A DNA stretch of 64,000 bases from Acanthacorydalis orientalis (GCA_034766995.1 CM068323.1:24654846-24718845); one strand, 5' to 3'; numbered from the stretch's first letter, positions 1 through 16,184 are shown. Notes: a model not told the origin generated them from the sequence alone. Numbers and translations: made by a program.

Positions 1-180
1 CCAAATCTTATATAAATGTAACGCGCTGTGAAGCATTGACCTGCACATGATATAGACAAAGTGTTGTGAAGCATTATACAAACAATAAAAACAGACATAG
101 TATTATATAAACAACAAATACAGAACAGACAAATATACAAATACAATCAGGATAAAGAAAATGATACGTAAGGAACCTCC

Positions 181-1685
181 AAATATATAATAAGTGTATT
201 CAGTAAGAGCAGATTCAAATATTTTTACTGATTTCAAATTTTAGATAACCTACATTTGAACTGAAAACATATGTCAAATATAATCTTATTATGGATGATT
301 TAAATTAAACTGGCAGTAATTATACTTCAACTTCCAATTGAAGAGAGTCTAAATATACAATAAAAGTAAACAATAAGAGCAGATTGTAATTTTAATATCT
401 GTTACAAAATCTAACCTGTGATACGTTTGCACTGAAACGTACGTCTCAATTGTACTCGTATAGTGTATGATTTAAATTAGATGCAGTAGTTTTACATGAA
501 ATACCTAGTAAGAGAACTCTAAATATACTATTAAAACATACAATGAGAGTAGATTATAGTTTTAGTATCTATTACAAAATTTTTAACTGTGATAATACGT
601 TGCACTGAAACGTAGGTCTCAATTAAACCCGTATAATGTACGATTTAAATTCAACTGGCAGTAATTTTACTTCAAAATCTAACTAAGGGAACTCCAAATA
701 TACTATAATAACGTAGAATAAGAGCAGACTCTAATTTTTATTCTCGTTTCAATTTCTAGGTGTTCTACATTTGTAATAAAACATTCCTGATATGAATATT
801 CACATAATATATGTTTCAAAGTATACTAGCAGTAATTTTTCTTCAAATTCAAACTAAGGGAACTCTAAATATACTATAATAACGTAGAATAAGAGCAGAC
901 TCTAATTTTTATTCTCGTTTCAATTTCTAGGTGTTCTACATTTGTAATAAAAACATTCCTGATATGAATATTCACATAATATATGTTTCAAAGTATACTA
1001 GCAGTAATTTTGCTTCAAATTCAAACTAAGGGAAGTCTAAATATACAAAGGAGAAGACTCCTAGTCTTTAATTAATTTATATAATAAGAGAATATATTTT
1101 AATTCTTTAATTAAAAATTAAATTTGAATTTTCCTGTAGACTTTGTGGTCGGTAAATGAGAACTCTAACTACGTTATCGAGAAATGAGGTGGTCTGGCTA
1201 GTTTCAAGTTTTGCCGTTTACAACCAGGTCCGGATTTAGGAAACTTTTAATTAAAAAAAAGGATAATATCAGGATAAAATCATACGTCAGGAACCTACAA
1301 ATATATAATAAGTGTATTCAATAAGAGCAGATTCTAATATTTTTACTGATTTCAAATTTTAGATAAGCTACATTTGAACTGAAAACATACGTCAAATATA
1401 ATCTTATTATGGATGATTTAAATTAAACTGGCAGTAATTATACTTCAACTTCCAATTGAAGAGAGTCCAAATATACAATAAAAGTAAACAATAAGAGCAG
1501 ATTGTAATTTTAATATCTGTTACAAAATCTAACCTGTGATACGTTTGCACTGAAACGTACGTCTCAATTGTACTCGTATAGTGTATGATTTAAATTCAAC
1601 TAGCAGTAATTTTACTTCAAAATCAGACTAAGGGAACTCAAAATCTACTATAATAACGTACAATAAGAGCAGATTCTAAATTTAA
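181..1685. repeat. ~170 bp diverged monomers inside the satellite unit
   Basis: Within copy 1, related segments each open with a variant of AAATATA(C/T)(A/T)ATAA and contain AATAAGAGCAG about 25 bases later. They start at 181, 351, 521, 696, 867, 1039, 1299, 1469 and 1641. Spacings are 170, 170, 175, 171, 172, 260, 170 and 172 bp. The 1039 member is interrupted by about 160 bp of unrelated AT-rich sequence, and the 1641 member is cut off after about 45 bp. The 1299-1640 pair is a close duplicate of the 181-520 pair, including its leader CAGGATAAA. The same order recurs in every 2.03 kb copy, so the array is a higher-order repeat in the alpha-satellite sense. Confidence 0.9.
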
Positions 1686-2210
1686 AGTAAGATACAAATA
1701 TGTAAATAGACAAATTTGTTTTCAAAGATTGAATGGCATGATTGATATAAATTATATATATATATACACACACACACACACATTTATATATATATATTAT
1801 ATTTAGAAATATTCATAAATTATATCAAAATATATTTACACTAAGAAGTAAATTACGTATTGTATTGAAACTATAATCGAATAAAATTAAAGAAAATATC
1901 TATTAAAGTGTATATCTTACAACAGTAATATGCAGCAACCATATCGTCTCAAAAACTAGACACGACTGAATAAATAAATGTGTAATTTCACAGACACGAA
2001 AGTTCATGGCTGTAGGTTTATATAATTTTCCAAATCTTATATAAATGTAACGCGCTGTGAAGCATTGACCTGCACATGATATAGACAAAGTGTTGTGAAG
2101 CATTATACAAACAATAAAAACAGACATAGTATTATATAAACAACAAATACAGAACAGACAAATATACAAATACAATCAGGATAAAGAAAATGATACGTAA
2201 GGAACCTCCA
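1686..2210. repeat. Non-monomer spacer of the satellite unit with (TA)n(CA)n tract
   Basis: This 0.5 kb part of each unit has no visible similarity to the 170 bp monomers. It holds a compound (TA)n(CA)n(TA)n microsatellite (about 1753-1800 in copy 1) whose length differs between copies. A 90-codon minus-strand open frame recurs in each copy at the same place (1903-2175 here). It is AT-rich, and in the edge copy it is shortened by a two-base deletion and substitutions, so I regard it as non-coding. Confidence 0.85.
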
Positions 2211-3777
2211 AATATATAATAAGTGTATTCAGTAAGAGCAGATTCAAATATTTTTACTGATTTCAAATTTTAGATAACCTACATTTGAACTGAAAACATA
2301 TGTCAAATATAATCTTATTATGGATGATTTAAATTAAACTGGCAGTAATTATACTTCAACTTCCAATTGAAGAGAGTCTAAATATACAATAAAAGTAAAC
2401 AATAAGAGCAGATTGTAATTTTAATATCTGTTACAAAATCTAACCTGTGATACGTTTGCACTGAAACGTACGTCTCAATTGTACTCGTATAGTGTATGAT
2501 TTAAATTAGATGCAGTAGTTTTACATGAAATACCTAGTAAGAGAACTCTAAATATACTATTAAAACATACAATGAGAGTAGATTATAGTTTTAGTATCTA
2601 TTACAAAATTTTTAACTGTGATAATACGTTGCACTGAAACGTAGGTCTCAATTAAACCCGTATAATGTACGATTTAAATTCAACTGGCAGTAATTTTACT
2701 TCAAAATCTAACTAAGGGAACTCCAAATATACTATAATAACGTAGAATAAGAGCAGACTCTAATTTTTATTCTCGTTTCAATTTCTAGGTGTTCTACATT
2801 TGTAATAAAACATTCCTGATATGAATATTCACATAATATATGTTTCAAAGTATACTAGCAGTAATTTTTCTTCAAATTCAAACTAAGGGAACTCTAAATA
2901 TACTATAATAACGTAGAATAAGAGCAGACTCTAATTTTTATTCTCGTTTCAATTTCTAGGTGTTCTACATTTGTAATAAAAACATTCCTGATATGAATAT
3001 TCACATAATATATGTTTCAAAGTATACTAGCAGTAATTTTGCTTCAAATTCAAACTAAGGGAAGTCTAAATATACAAAGGAGAAGACTCCTAGTCTTTAA
3101 TTAATTTATATAATAAGAGAATATATTTTAATTCTTTAATTAAAAATTAAATTTGAATTTTCCTGTAGACTTTGTGGTCGGTAAATGAGAACTCTAACTA
3201 CGTTATCGAGAAATGAGGTGGTCTGGCTAGTTTCAAGTTTTGCCGTTTACAACCAGGTCCGGATTTAGGAAACTTTTAATTAAAAAAAAGGATAATATCA
3301 GGATAAAATCATACGTCAGGAACCTACAAATATATAATAAGTGTATTCAATAAGAGCAGATTCTAATATTTTTACTGATTTCAAATTTTAGATAAGCTAC
3401 ATTTGAACTGAAAACATACGTCAAATATAATCTTATTATGGATGATTTAAATTAAACTGGCAGTAATTATACTTCAACTTCCAATTGAAGAGAGTCCAAA
3501 TATACAATAAAAGTAAACAATAAGAGCAGATTGTAATTTTAATATCTGTTACAAAATCTAACCTGTGATACGTTTGCACTGAAACGTACGTCTCAATTGT
3601 ACTCGTATAGTGTATGATTTAAATTCAACTAGCAGTAATTTTACTTCAAAATCAGACTAAGGGAACTCAAAATCTACTATAATAACGTACAATAAGAGCA
3701 GATTCTAAATTTAAAGTAAGATACAAATATGTAAATAGACAAATTTGTTTTCAAAGATTGAATGGCATGATTGATAT

Positions 3778-3813
<36 letters not shown>

Positions 3814-5812
3814 TTTATATATATATATTATATTTAGAAATATTCATAAATTATATCAAAATATATTTACACTAAGAAGTAAATTACGTATTGTATTGAA
3901 ACTATAATCGAATAAAATTAAAGAAAATATCTATTAAAGTGTATATCTTACAACAGTAATATGCAGCAACCATATCGTCTCAAAAACTAGACACGACTGA
4001 ATAAATAAATGTGTAATTTCACAGACACGAAAGTTCATGGCTGTAGGTTTATATAATTTTCCAAATCTTATATAAATGTAACGCGCTGTGAAGCATTGAC
4101 CTGCACATGATATAGACAAAGTGTTGTGAAGCATTATACAAACAATAAAAACAGACATAGTATTATATAAACAACAAATACAGAACAGACAAATATACAA
4201 ATACAATCAGGATAAAGAAAATGATACGTAAGGAACCTCCAAATATATAATAAGTGTATTCAGTAAGAGCAGATTCAAATATTTTTACTGATTTCAAATT
4301 TTAGATAACCTACATTTGAACTGAAAACATATGTCAAATATAATCTTATTATGGATGATTTAAATTAAACTGGCAGTAATTATACTTCAACTTCCAATTG
4401 AAGAGAGTCTAAATATACAATAAAAGTAAACAATAAGAGCAGATTGTAATTTTAATATCTGTTACAAAATCTAACCTGTGATACGTTTGCACTGAAACGT
4501 ACGTCTCAATTGTACTCGTATAGTGTATGATTTAAATTAGATGCAGTAGTTTTACATGAAATACCTAGTAAGAGAACTCTAAATATACTATTAAAACATA
4601 CAATGAGAGTAGATTATAGTTTTAGTATCTATTACAAAATTTTTAACTGTGATAATACGTTGCACTGAAACGTAGGTCTCAATTAAACCCGTATAATGTA
4701 CGATTTAAATTCAACTGGCAGTAATTTTACTTCAAAATCTAACTAAGGGAACTCCAAATATACTATAATAACGTAGAATAAGAGCAGACTCTAATTTTTA
4801 TTCTCGTTTCAATTTCTAGGTGTTCTACATTTGTAATAAAACATTCCTGATATGAATATTCACATAATATATGTTTCAAAGTATACTAGCAGTAATTTTT
4901 CTTCAAATTCAAACTAAGGGAACTCTAAATATACTATAATAACGTAGAATAAGAGCAGACTCTAATTTTTATTCTCGTTTCAATTTCTAGGTGTTCTACA
5001 TTTGTAATAAAAACATTCCTGATATGAATATTCACATAATATATGTTTCAAAGTATACTAGCAGTAATTTTGCTTCAAATTCAAACTAAGGGAAGTCTAA
5101 ATATACAAAGGAGAAGACTCCTAGTCTTTAATTAATTTATATAATAAGAGAATATATTTTAATTCTTTAATTAAAAATTAAATTTGAATTTTCCTGTAGA
5201 CTTTGTGGTCGGTAAATGAGAACTCTAACTACGTTATCGAGAAATGAGGTGGTCTGGCTAGTTTCAAGTTTTGCCGTTTACAACCAGGTCCGGATTTAGG
5301 AAACTTTTAATTAAAAAAAAGGATAATATCAGGATAAAATCATACGTCAGGAACCTACAAATATATAATAAGTGTATTCAATAAGAGCAGATTCTAATAT
5401 TTTTACTGATTTCAAATTTTAGATAAGCTACATTTGAACTGAAAACATACGTCAAATATAATCTTATTATGGATGATTTAAATTAAACTGGCAGTAATTA
5501 TACTTCAACTTCCAATTGAAGAGAGTCCAAATATACAATAAAAGTAAACAATAAGAGCAGATTGTAATTTTAATATCTGTTACAAAATCTAACCTGTGAT
5601 ACGTTTGCACTGAAACGTACGTCTCAATTGTACTCGTATAGTGTATGATTTAAATTCAACTAGCAGTAATTTTACTTCAAAATCAGACTAAGGGAACTCA
5701 AAATCTACTATAATAACGTACAATAAGAGCAGATTCTAAATTTAAAGTAAGATACAAATATATAAATAGACAAATTTGTTTTCAAAGATTGAATGGCATG
5801 ATTGATATAAAT

Positions 5813-5844
<32 letters not shown>

Positions 5845-8800
5845 TTTATATATATATATTATATTTAGAAATATTCATAAATTATATCAAAATATATTTA
5901 CACTAAGAAGTAAATTACGTATTGTATTGAAACTATAATCGAATAAAATTAAAGAAAATATCTATTAAAGTGTATATCTTACAACAGTAATATGCAGCAA
6001 CCATATCGTCTCAAAAACTAGACACGACTGAATAAATAAATGTGTAATTTCACAGACACGAAAGTTCATGGCTGTAGGTTTATATAATTTTCCAAATCTT
6101 ATATAAATGTAACGCGCTGTGAAGCATTGACCTGCACATGATATAGACAAAGTGTTGTGAAGCATTATACAAACAATAAAAACAGACATAGTATTATATA
6201 AACAACAAATACAGAACAGACAAATATACAAATACAATCAGGATAAAGAAAATGATACGTAAGGAACCTCCAAATATATAATAAGTGTATTCAGTAAGAG
6301 CAGATTCAAATATTTTTACTGATTTCAAATTTTAGATAACCTACATTTGAACTGAAAACATATGTCAAATATAATCTTATTATGGATGATTTAAATTAAA
6401 CTGGCAGTAATTATACTTCAACTTCCAATTGAAGAGAGTCTAAATATACAATAAAAGTAAACAATAAGAGCAGATTGTAATTTTAATATCTGTTACAAAA
6501 TCTAACCTGTGATACGTTTGCACTGAAACGTACGTCTCAATTGTACTCGTATAGTGTATGATTTAAATTAGATGCAGTAGTTTTACATGAAATACCTAGT
6601 AAGAGAACTCTAAATATACTATTAAAACATACAATGAGAGTAGATTATAGTTTTAGTATCTATTACAAAATTTTTAACTGTGATAATACGTTGCACTGAA
6701 ACGTAGGTCTCAATTAAACCCGTATAATGTACGATTTAAATTCAACTGGCAGTAATTTTACTTCAAAATCTAACTAAGGGAACTCCAAATATACTATAAT
6801 AACGTAGAATAAGAGCAGACTCTAATTTTTATTCTCGTTTCAATTTCTAGGTGTTCTACATTTGTAATAAAACATTCCTGATATGAATATTCACATAATA
6901 TATGTTTCAAAGTATACTAGCAGTAATTTTTCTTCAAATTCAAACTAAGGGAACTCTAAATATACTATAATAACGTAGAATAAGAGCAGACTCTAATTTT
7001 TATTCTCGTTTCAATTTCTAGGTGTTCTACATTTGTAATAAAAACATTCCTGATATGAATATTCACATAATATATGTTTCAAAGTATACTAGCAGTAATT
7101 TTGCTTCAAATTCAAACTAAGGGAAGTCTAAATATACAAAGGAGAAGACTCCTAGTCTTTAATTAATTTATATAATAAGAGAATATATTTTAATTCTTTA
7201 ATTAAAAATTAAATTTGAATTTTCCTGTAGACTTTGTGGTCGGTAAATGAGAACTCTAACTACGTTATCGAGAAATGAGGTGGTCTGGCTAGTTTCAAGT
7301 TTTGCCGTTTACAACCAGGTCCGGATTTAGGAAACTTTTAATTAAAAAAAAGGATAATATCAGGATAAAATCATACGTCAGGAACCTACAAATATATAAT
7401 AAGTGTATTCAATAAGAGCAGATTCTAATATTTTTACTGATTTCAAATTTTAGATAAGCTACATTTGAACTGAAAACATACGTCAAATATAATCTTATTA
7501 TGGATGATTTAAATTAAACTGGCAGTAATTATACTTCAACTTCCAATTGAAGAGAGTCCAAATATACAATAAAAGTAAACAATAAGAGCAGATTGTAATT
7601 TTAATATCTGTTACAAAATCTAACCTGTGATACGTTTGCACTGAAACGTACGTCTCAATTGTACTCGTATAGTGTATGATTTAAATTCAACTAGCAGTAA
7701 TTTTACTTCAAAATCAGACTAAGGGAACTCAAAATCTACTATAATAACGTACAATAAGAGCAGATTCTAAATTTAAAGTAAGATACAAATATATAAATAG
7801 ACAAATTTGTTTTCAAAGATTGAATGGCATGATTGATATAAATTATATATATATATACACACACACACACACATTTATATATATATATTATATTTAGAAA
7901 TATTCATAAATTATATCAAAATATATTTACACTAAGAAGTAAATTACGTATTGTATTGAAACTATAATCGAATAAAATTAAAGAAAATATCTATTAAAGT
8001 GTATATCTTACAACAGTAATATGCAGCAACCATATCGTCTCAAAAACTAGACACGACTGAATAAATAAATGTGTAATTTCACAGACACGAAAGTTCATGG
8101 CTGTAGGTTTATATAATTTTCCAAATCTTATATAAATGTAACGCGCTGTGAAGCATTGACCTGCACATGATATAGACAAAGTGTTGTGAAGCATTATACA
8201 AACAATAAAAACAGACATAGTATTATATAAACAACAAATACAGAACAGACAAATATACAAATACAATCAGGATAAAGAAAATGATACGTAAGGAACCTCC
8301 AAATATATAATAAGTGTATTCAGTAAGAGCAGATTCAAATATTTTTACTGATTTCAAATTTTAGATAACCTACATTTGAACTGAAAACATATGTCAAATA
8401 TAATCTTATTATGGATGATTTAAATTAAACTGGCAGTAATTATACTTCAACTTCCAATTGAAGAGAGTCTAAATATACAATAAAAGTAAACAATAAGAGC
8501 AGATTGTAATTTTAATATCTGTTACAAAATCTAACCTGTGATACGTTTGCACTGAAACGTACGTCTCAATTGTACTCGTATAGTGTATGATTTAAATTAG
8601 ATGCAGTAGTTTTACATGAAATACCTAGTAAGAGAACTCTAAATATACTATTAAAACATACAATGAGAGTAGATTATAGTTTTAGTATCTATTACAAAAT
8701 TTTTAACTGTGATAATACGTTGCACTGAAACGTAGGTCTCAATTAAACCCGTATAATGTACGATTTAAATTCAACTGGCAGTAATTTTACTTCAAAATCT

Positions 8801-11800
8801 AACTAAGGGAACTCCAAATATACTATAATAACGTAGAATAAGAGCAGACTCTAATTTTTATTCTCGTTTCAATTTCTAGGTGTTCTACATTTGTAATAAA
8901 ACATTCCTGATATGAATATTCACATAATATATGTTTCAAAGTATACTAGCAGTAATTTTTCTTCAAATTCAAACTAAGGGAACTCTAAATATACTATAAT
9001 AACGTAGAATAAGAGCAGACTCTAATTTTTATTCTCGTTTCAATTTCTAGGTGTTCTACATTTGTAATAAAAACATTCCTGATATGAATATTCACATAAT
9101 ATATGTTTCAAAGTATACTAGCAGTAATTTTGCTTCAAATTCAAACTAAGGGAAGTCTAAATATACAAAGGAGAAGACTCCTAGTCTTTAATTAATTTAT
9201 ATAATAAGAGAATATATTTTAATTCTTTAATTAAAAATTAAATTTGAATTTTCCTGTAGACTTTGTGGTCGGTAAATGAGAACTCTAACTACGTTATCGA
9301 GAAATGAGGTGGTCTGGCTAGTTTCAAGTTTTGCCGTTTACAACCAGGTCCGGATTTAGGAAACTTTTAATTAAAAAAAAGGATAATATCAGGATAAAAT
9401 CATACGTCAGGAACCTACAAATATATAATAAGTGTATTCAATAAGAGCAGATTCTAATATTTTTACTGATTTCAAATTTTAGATAAGCTACATTTGAACT
9501 GAAAACATACGTCAAATATAATCTTATTATGGATGATTTAAATTAAACTGGCAGTAATTATACTTCAACTTCCAATTGAAGAGAGTCCAAATATACAATA
9601 AAAGTAAACAATAAGAGCAGATTGTAATTTTAATATCTGTTACAAAATCTAACCTGTGATACGTTTGCACTGAAACGTACGTCTCAATTGTACTCGTATA
9701 GTGTATGATTTAAATTCAACTAGCAGTAATTTTACTTCAAAATCAGACTAAGGGAACTCAAAATCTACTATAATAACGTACAATAAGAGCAGATTCTAAA
9801 TTTAAAGTAAGATACAAATATGTAAATAGACAAATTTGTTTTCAAAGATTGAATGGCATGATTGATATAAATTATATATATATATACACACACACACACA
9901 CATTTATATATATATATTATATTTAGAAATATTCATAAATTATATCAAAATATATTTACACTAAGAAGTAAATTACGTATTGTATTGAAACTATAATCGA
10001 ATAAAATTAAAGAAAATATCTATTAAAGTGTATATCTTACAACAGTAATATGCAGCAACCATATCGTCTCAAAAACTAGACACGACTGAATAAATAAATG
10101 TGTAATTTCACAGACACGAAAGTTCATGGCTGTAGGTTTATATAATTTTCCAAATCTTATATAAATGTAACGCGCTGTGAAGCATTGACCTGCACATGAT
10201 ATAGACAAAGTGTTGTGAAGCATTATACAAACAATAAAAACAGACATAGTATTATATAAACAACAAATACAGAACAGACAAATATACAAATACAATCAGG
10301 ATAAAGAAAATGATACGTAAGGAACCTCCAAATATATAATAAGTGTATTCAGTAAGAGCAGATTCAAATATTTTTACTGATTTCAAATTTTAGATAACCT
10401 ACATTTGAACTGAAAACATATGTCAAATATAATCTTATTATGGATGATTTAAATTAAACTGGCAGTAATTATACTTCAACTTCCAATTGAAGAGAGTCTA
10501 AATATACAATAAAAGTAAACAATAAGAGCAGATTGTAATTTTAATATCTGTTACAAAATCTAACCTGTGATACGTTTGCACTGAAACGTACGTCTCAATT
10601 GTACTCGTATAGTGTATGATTTAAATTAGATGCAGTAGTTTTACATGAAATACCTAGTAAGAGAACTCTAAATATACTATTAAAACATACAATGAGAGTA
10701 GATTATAGTTTTAGTATCTATTACAAAATTTTTAACTGTGATAATACGTTGCACTGAAACGTAGGTCTCAATTAAACCCGTATAATGTACGATTTAAATT
10801 CAACTGGCAGTAATTTTACTTCAAAATCTAACTAAGGGAACTCCAAATATACTATAATAACGTAGAATAAGAGCAGACTCTAATTTTTATTCTCGTTTCA
10901 ATTTCTAGGTGTTCTACATTTGTAATAAAACATTCCTGATATGAATATTCACATAATATATGTTTCAAAGTATACTAGCAGTAATTTTTCTTCAAATTCA
11001 AACTAAGGGAACTCTAAATATACTATAATAACGTAGAATAAGAGCAGACTCTAATTTTTATTCTCGTTTCAATTTCTAGGTGTTCTACATTTGTAATAAA
11101 AACATTCCTGATATGAATATTCACATAATATATGTTTCAAAGTATACTAGCAGTAATTTTGCTTCAAATTCAAACTAAGGGAAGTCTAAATATACAAAGG
11201 AGAAGACTCCTAGTCTTTAATTAATTTATATAATAAGAGAATATATTTTAATTCTTTAATTAAAAATTAAATTTGAATTTTCCTGTAGACTTTGTGGTCG
11301 GTAAATGAGAACTCTAACTACGTTATCGAGAAATGAGGTGGTCTGGCTAGTTTCAAGTTTTGCCGTTTACAACCAGGTCCGGATTTAGGAAACTTTTAAT
11401 TAAAAAAAAGGATAATATCAGGATAAAATCATACGTCAGGAACCTACAAATATATAATAAGTGTATTCAATAAGAGCAGATTCTAATATTTTTACTGATT
11501 TCAAATTTTAGATAAGCTACATTTGAACTGAAAACATACGTCAAATATAATCTTATTATGGATGATTTAAATTAAACTGGCAGTAATTATACTTCAACTT
11601 CCAATTGAAGAGAGTCCAAATATACAATAAAAGTAAACAATAAGAGCAGATTGTAATTTTAATATCTGTTACAAAATCTAACCTGTGATACGTTTGCACT
11701 GAAACGTACGTCTCAATTGTACTCGTATAGTGTATGATTTAAATTCAACTAGCAGTAATTTTACTTCAAAATCAGACTAAGGGAACTCAAAATCTACTAT

Positions 11801-14203
11801 AATAACGTACAATAAGAGCAGATTCTAAATTTAAAGTAAGATACAAATATATAAATAGACAAATTTGTTTTCAAAGATTGAATGGCATGATTGATATAAA
11901 TTATATATATATATACACACACACACATTTATATATATATATTATATTTAGAAATATTCATAAATTATATCAAAATATATTTACACTAAGAAGTAAATTA
12001 CGTATTGTATTGAAACTATAATCGAATAAAATTAAAGAAAATATCTATTAAAGTGTATATCTTACAACAGTAATATGCAGCAACCATATCGTCTCAAAAA
12101 CTAGACACGACTGAATAAATAAATGTGTAATTTCACAGACACGAAAGTTCATGGCTGTAGGTTTATATAATTTTCCAAATCTTATATAAATGTAACGCGC
12201 TGTGAAGCATTGACCTGCACATGATATAGACAAAGTGTTGTGAAGCATTATACAAACAATAAAAACAGACATAGTATTATATAAACAACAAATACAGAAC
12301 AGACAAATATACAAATACAATCAGGATAAAGAAAATGATACGTAAGGAACCTCCAAATATATAATAAGTGTATTCAGTAAGAGCAGATTCAAATATTTTT
12401 ACTGATTTCAAATTTTAGATAACCTACATTTGAACTGAAAACATATGTCAAATATAATCTTATTATGGATGATTTAAATTAAACTGGCAGTAATTATACT
12501 TCAACTTCCAATTGAAGAGAGTCTAAATATACAATAAAAGTAAACAATAAGAGCAGATTGTAATTTTAATATCTGTTACAAAATCTAACCTGTGATACGT
12601 TTGCACTGAAACGTACGTCTCAATTGTACTCGTATAGTGTATGATTTAAATTAGATGCAGTAGTTTTACATGAAATACCTAGTAAGAGAACTCTAAATAT
12701 ACTATTAAAACATACAATGAGAGTAGATTATAGTTTTAGTATCTATTACAAAATTTTTAACTGTGATAATACGTTGCACTGAAACGTAGGTCTCAATTAA
12801 ACCCGTATAATGTACGATTTAAATTCAACTGGCAGTAATTTTACTTCAAAATCTAACTAAGGGAACTCCAAATATACTATAATAACGTAGAATAAGAGCA
12901 GACTCTAATTTTTATTCTCGTTTCAATTTCTAGGTGTTCTACATTTGTAATAAAACATTCCTGATATGAATATTCACATAATATATGTTTCAAAGTATAC
13001 TAGCAGTAATTTTTCTTCAAATTCAAACTAAGGGAACTCTAAATATACTATAATAACGTAGAATAAGAGCAGACTCTAATTTTTATTCTCGTTTCAATTT
13101 CTAGGTGTTCTACATTTGTAATAAAAACATTCCTGATATGAATATTCACATAATATATGTTTCAAAGTATACTAGCAGTAATTTTGCTTCAAATTCAAAC
13201 TAAGGGAAGTCTAAATATACAAAGGAGAAGACTCCTAGTCTTTAATTAATTTATATAATAAGAGAATATATTTTAATTCTTTAATTAAAAATTAAATTTG
13301 AATTTTCCTGTAGACTTTGTGGTCGGTAAATGAGAACTCTAACTACGTTATCGAGAAATGAGGTGGTCTGGCTAGTTTCAAGTTTTGCCGTTTACAACCA
13401 GGTCCGGATTTAGGAAACTTTTAATTAAAAAAAAGGATAATATCAGGATAAAATCATACGTCAGGAACCTACAAATATATAATAAGTGTATTCAATAAGA
13501 GCAGATTCTAATATTTTTACTGATTTCAAATTTTAGATAAGCTACATTTGAACTGAAAACATACGTCAAATATAATCTTATTATGGATGATTTAAATTAA
13601 ACTGGCAGTAATTATACTTCAACTTCCAATTGAAGAGAGTCCAAATATACAATAAAAGTAAACAATAAGAGCAGATTGTAATTTTAATATCTGTTACAAA
13701 ATCTAACCTGTGATACGTTTGCACTGAAACGTACGTCTCAATTGTACTCGTATAGTGTATGATTTAAATTCAACTAGCAGTAATTTTACTTCAAAATCAG
13801 ACTAAGGGAACTCAAAATCTACTATAATAACGTACAATAAGAGCAGATTCTAAATTTAAAGTAAGATACAAATATATAAATAGACAAATTTGTTTTCAAA
13901 GATTGAATGGCATGATTGATATAAATTATATATATATATACACACACACACACACATTTATATATATATATTATATTTAGAAATATTCATAAATTATATC
14001 AAAATATATTTACACTAAGAAGTAAATTACGTATTGTATTGAAACTATAATCGAATAAAATTAAAGAAAATATCTATTAAAGTGTATATCTTACAACAGT
14101 AATATGCAGCAACCATATCGTCTCAAAAACTAGACACGACTGAATAAATAAATGTGTAATTTCACAGACACGAAAGTTCATGGCTGTAGGTTTATATAAT
14201 TTT

Positions 14204-16142
14204 CCAAATCTTATATAAATGTAACGCGCTGTGAAGCATTGACCTGCACATGATATAGACAAAGTGTTGTGAAGCATTATACAAACAATAAAAACAGACA
14301 TAGTATTATATAAACAACAAATACAGAACAGACAAATATACAAATACAATCAGGATAAAGAAAATGATACGTAAGGAACCTCCAAATATATAATAAGTGT
14401 ATTCAGTAAGAGCAGATTCAAATATTTTTACTGATTTCAAATTTTAGATAACCTACATTTGAACTGAAAACATATGTCAAATATAATCTTATTATGGATG
14501 ATTTAAATTAAACTGGCAGTAATTATACTTCAACTTCCAATTGAAGAGAGTCTAAATATACAATAAAAGTAAACAATAAGAGCAGATTGTAATTTTAATA
14601 TCTGTTACAAAATCTAACCTGTGATACGTTTGCACTGAAACGTACGTCTCAATTGTACTCGTATAGTGTATGATTTAAATTAGATGCAGTAGTTTTACAT
14701 GAAATACCTAGTAAGAGAACTCTAAATATACTATTAAAACATACAATGAGAGTAGATTATAGTTTTAGTATCTATTACAAAATTTTTAACTGTGATAATA
14801 CGTTGCACTGAAACGTAGGTCTCAATTAAACCCGTATAATGTACGATTTAAATTCAACTGGCAGTAATTTTACTTCAAAATCTAACTAAGGGAACTCCAA
14901 ATATACTATAATAACGTAGAATAAGAGCAGACTCTAATTTTTATTCTCGTTTCAATTTCTAGGTGTTCTACATTTGTAATAAAACATTCCTGATATGAAT
15001 ATTCACATAATATATGTTTCAAAGTATACTAGCAGTAATTTTTCTTCAAATTCAAACTAAGGGAACTCTAAATATACTATAATAACGTAGAATAAGAGCA
15101 GACTCTAATTTTTATTCTCGTTTCAATTTCTAGGTGTTCTACATTTGTAATAAAAACATTCCTGATATGAATATTCACATAATATATGTTTCAAAGTATA
15201 CTAGCAGTAATTTTGCTTCAAATTCAAACTAAGGGAAGTCTAAATATACAAAGGAGAAGACTCCTAGTCTTTAATTAATTTATATAATAAGAGAATATAT
15301 TTTAATTCTTTAATTAAAAATTAAATTTGAATTTTCCTGTAGACTTTGTGGTCGGTAAATGAGAACTCTAACTACGTTATCGAGAAATGAGGTGGTCTGG
15401 CTAGTTTCAAGTTTTGCCGTTTACAACCAGGTCCGGATTTAGGAAACTTTTAATTAAAAAAAAGGATAATATCAGGATAAAATCATACGTCAGGAACCTA
15501 CAAATATATAATAAGTGTATTCAATAAGATCAGATTCTAATATTTTTACTGATTTCAAATTTTAGATAAGCTACATTTGAACTGAAAATATATGTCAAGT
15601 ATAATCTTATTATGGATGATTTAAATTAAACTGGCAGTAATTATACTTCAACTTCCAATTGAAGAGAGTCTAAATATACAATAAAAGTAAACAATAAGAG
15701 CAGATTGTAATTTTAATATCTGTTACAAAATCTAACCTGTGATACGTTTGCACTGAAACGTACGTCTCAATTGTACTCGTATAGTGTATGATTTAAATTA
15801 GACGCAGTAGTTTTACATGAAATACCTAGTAAGAGAACTCTAAATATACTATTAAAACATACAATGAGAGTAGATTATAGTTTTAGTATCTATTACAAAA
15901 TTTTTAACTGATACGTTTGCACTGAAACGTACGTCTCAATTATACTCGTATAATGTATGATTTAAACTCAACTAGCAGTAATTTTACTTTAAAATCAGAC
16001 TAAGGGAACTCAAAATCTACTATAATAACGTACAATAAGAGCAGATTCTAAATTTAATTGTACGAATATATATTTAAAGTATGATATAAATATATAAATA
16101 GACAAATTTGTTTTCAAAGATTGAATGGCATGATTGATATAA

Positions 16143-16184
<42 letters not shown>

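Noticed and set aside
1903..2175. 90-codon minus-strand frame repeated in every satellite copy
   Set aside because: Its recurrence follows from the near-identity of the copies. It is AT-rich, unlike known proteins, and is damaged by a two-base deletion in the edge copies, so there is no sign of selection for coding.
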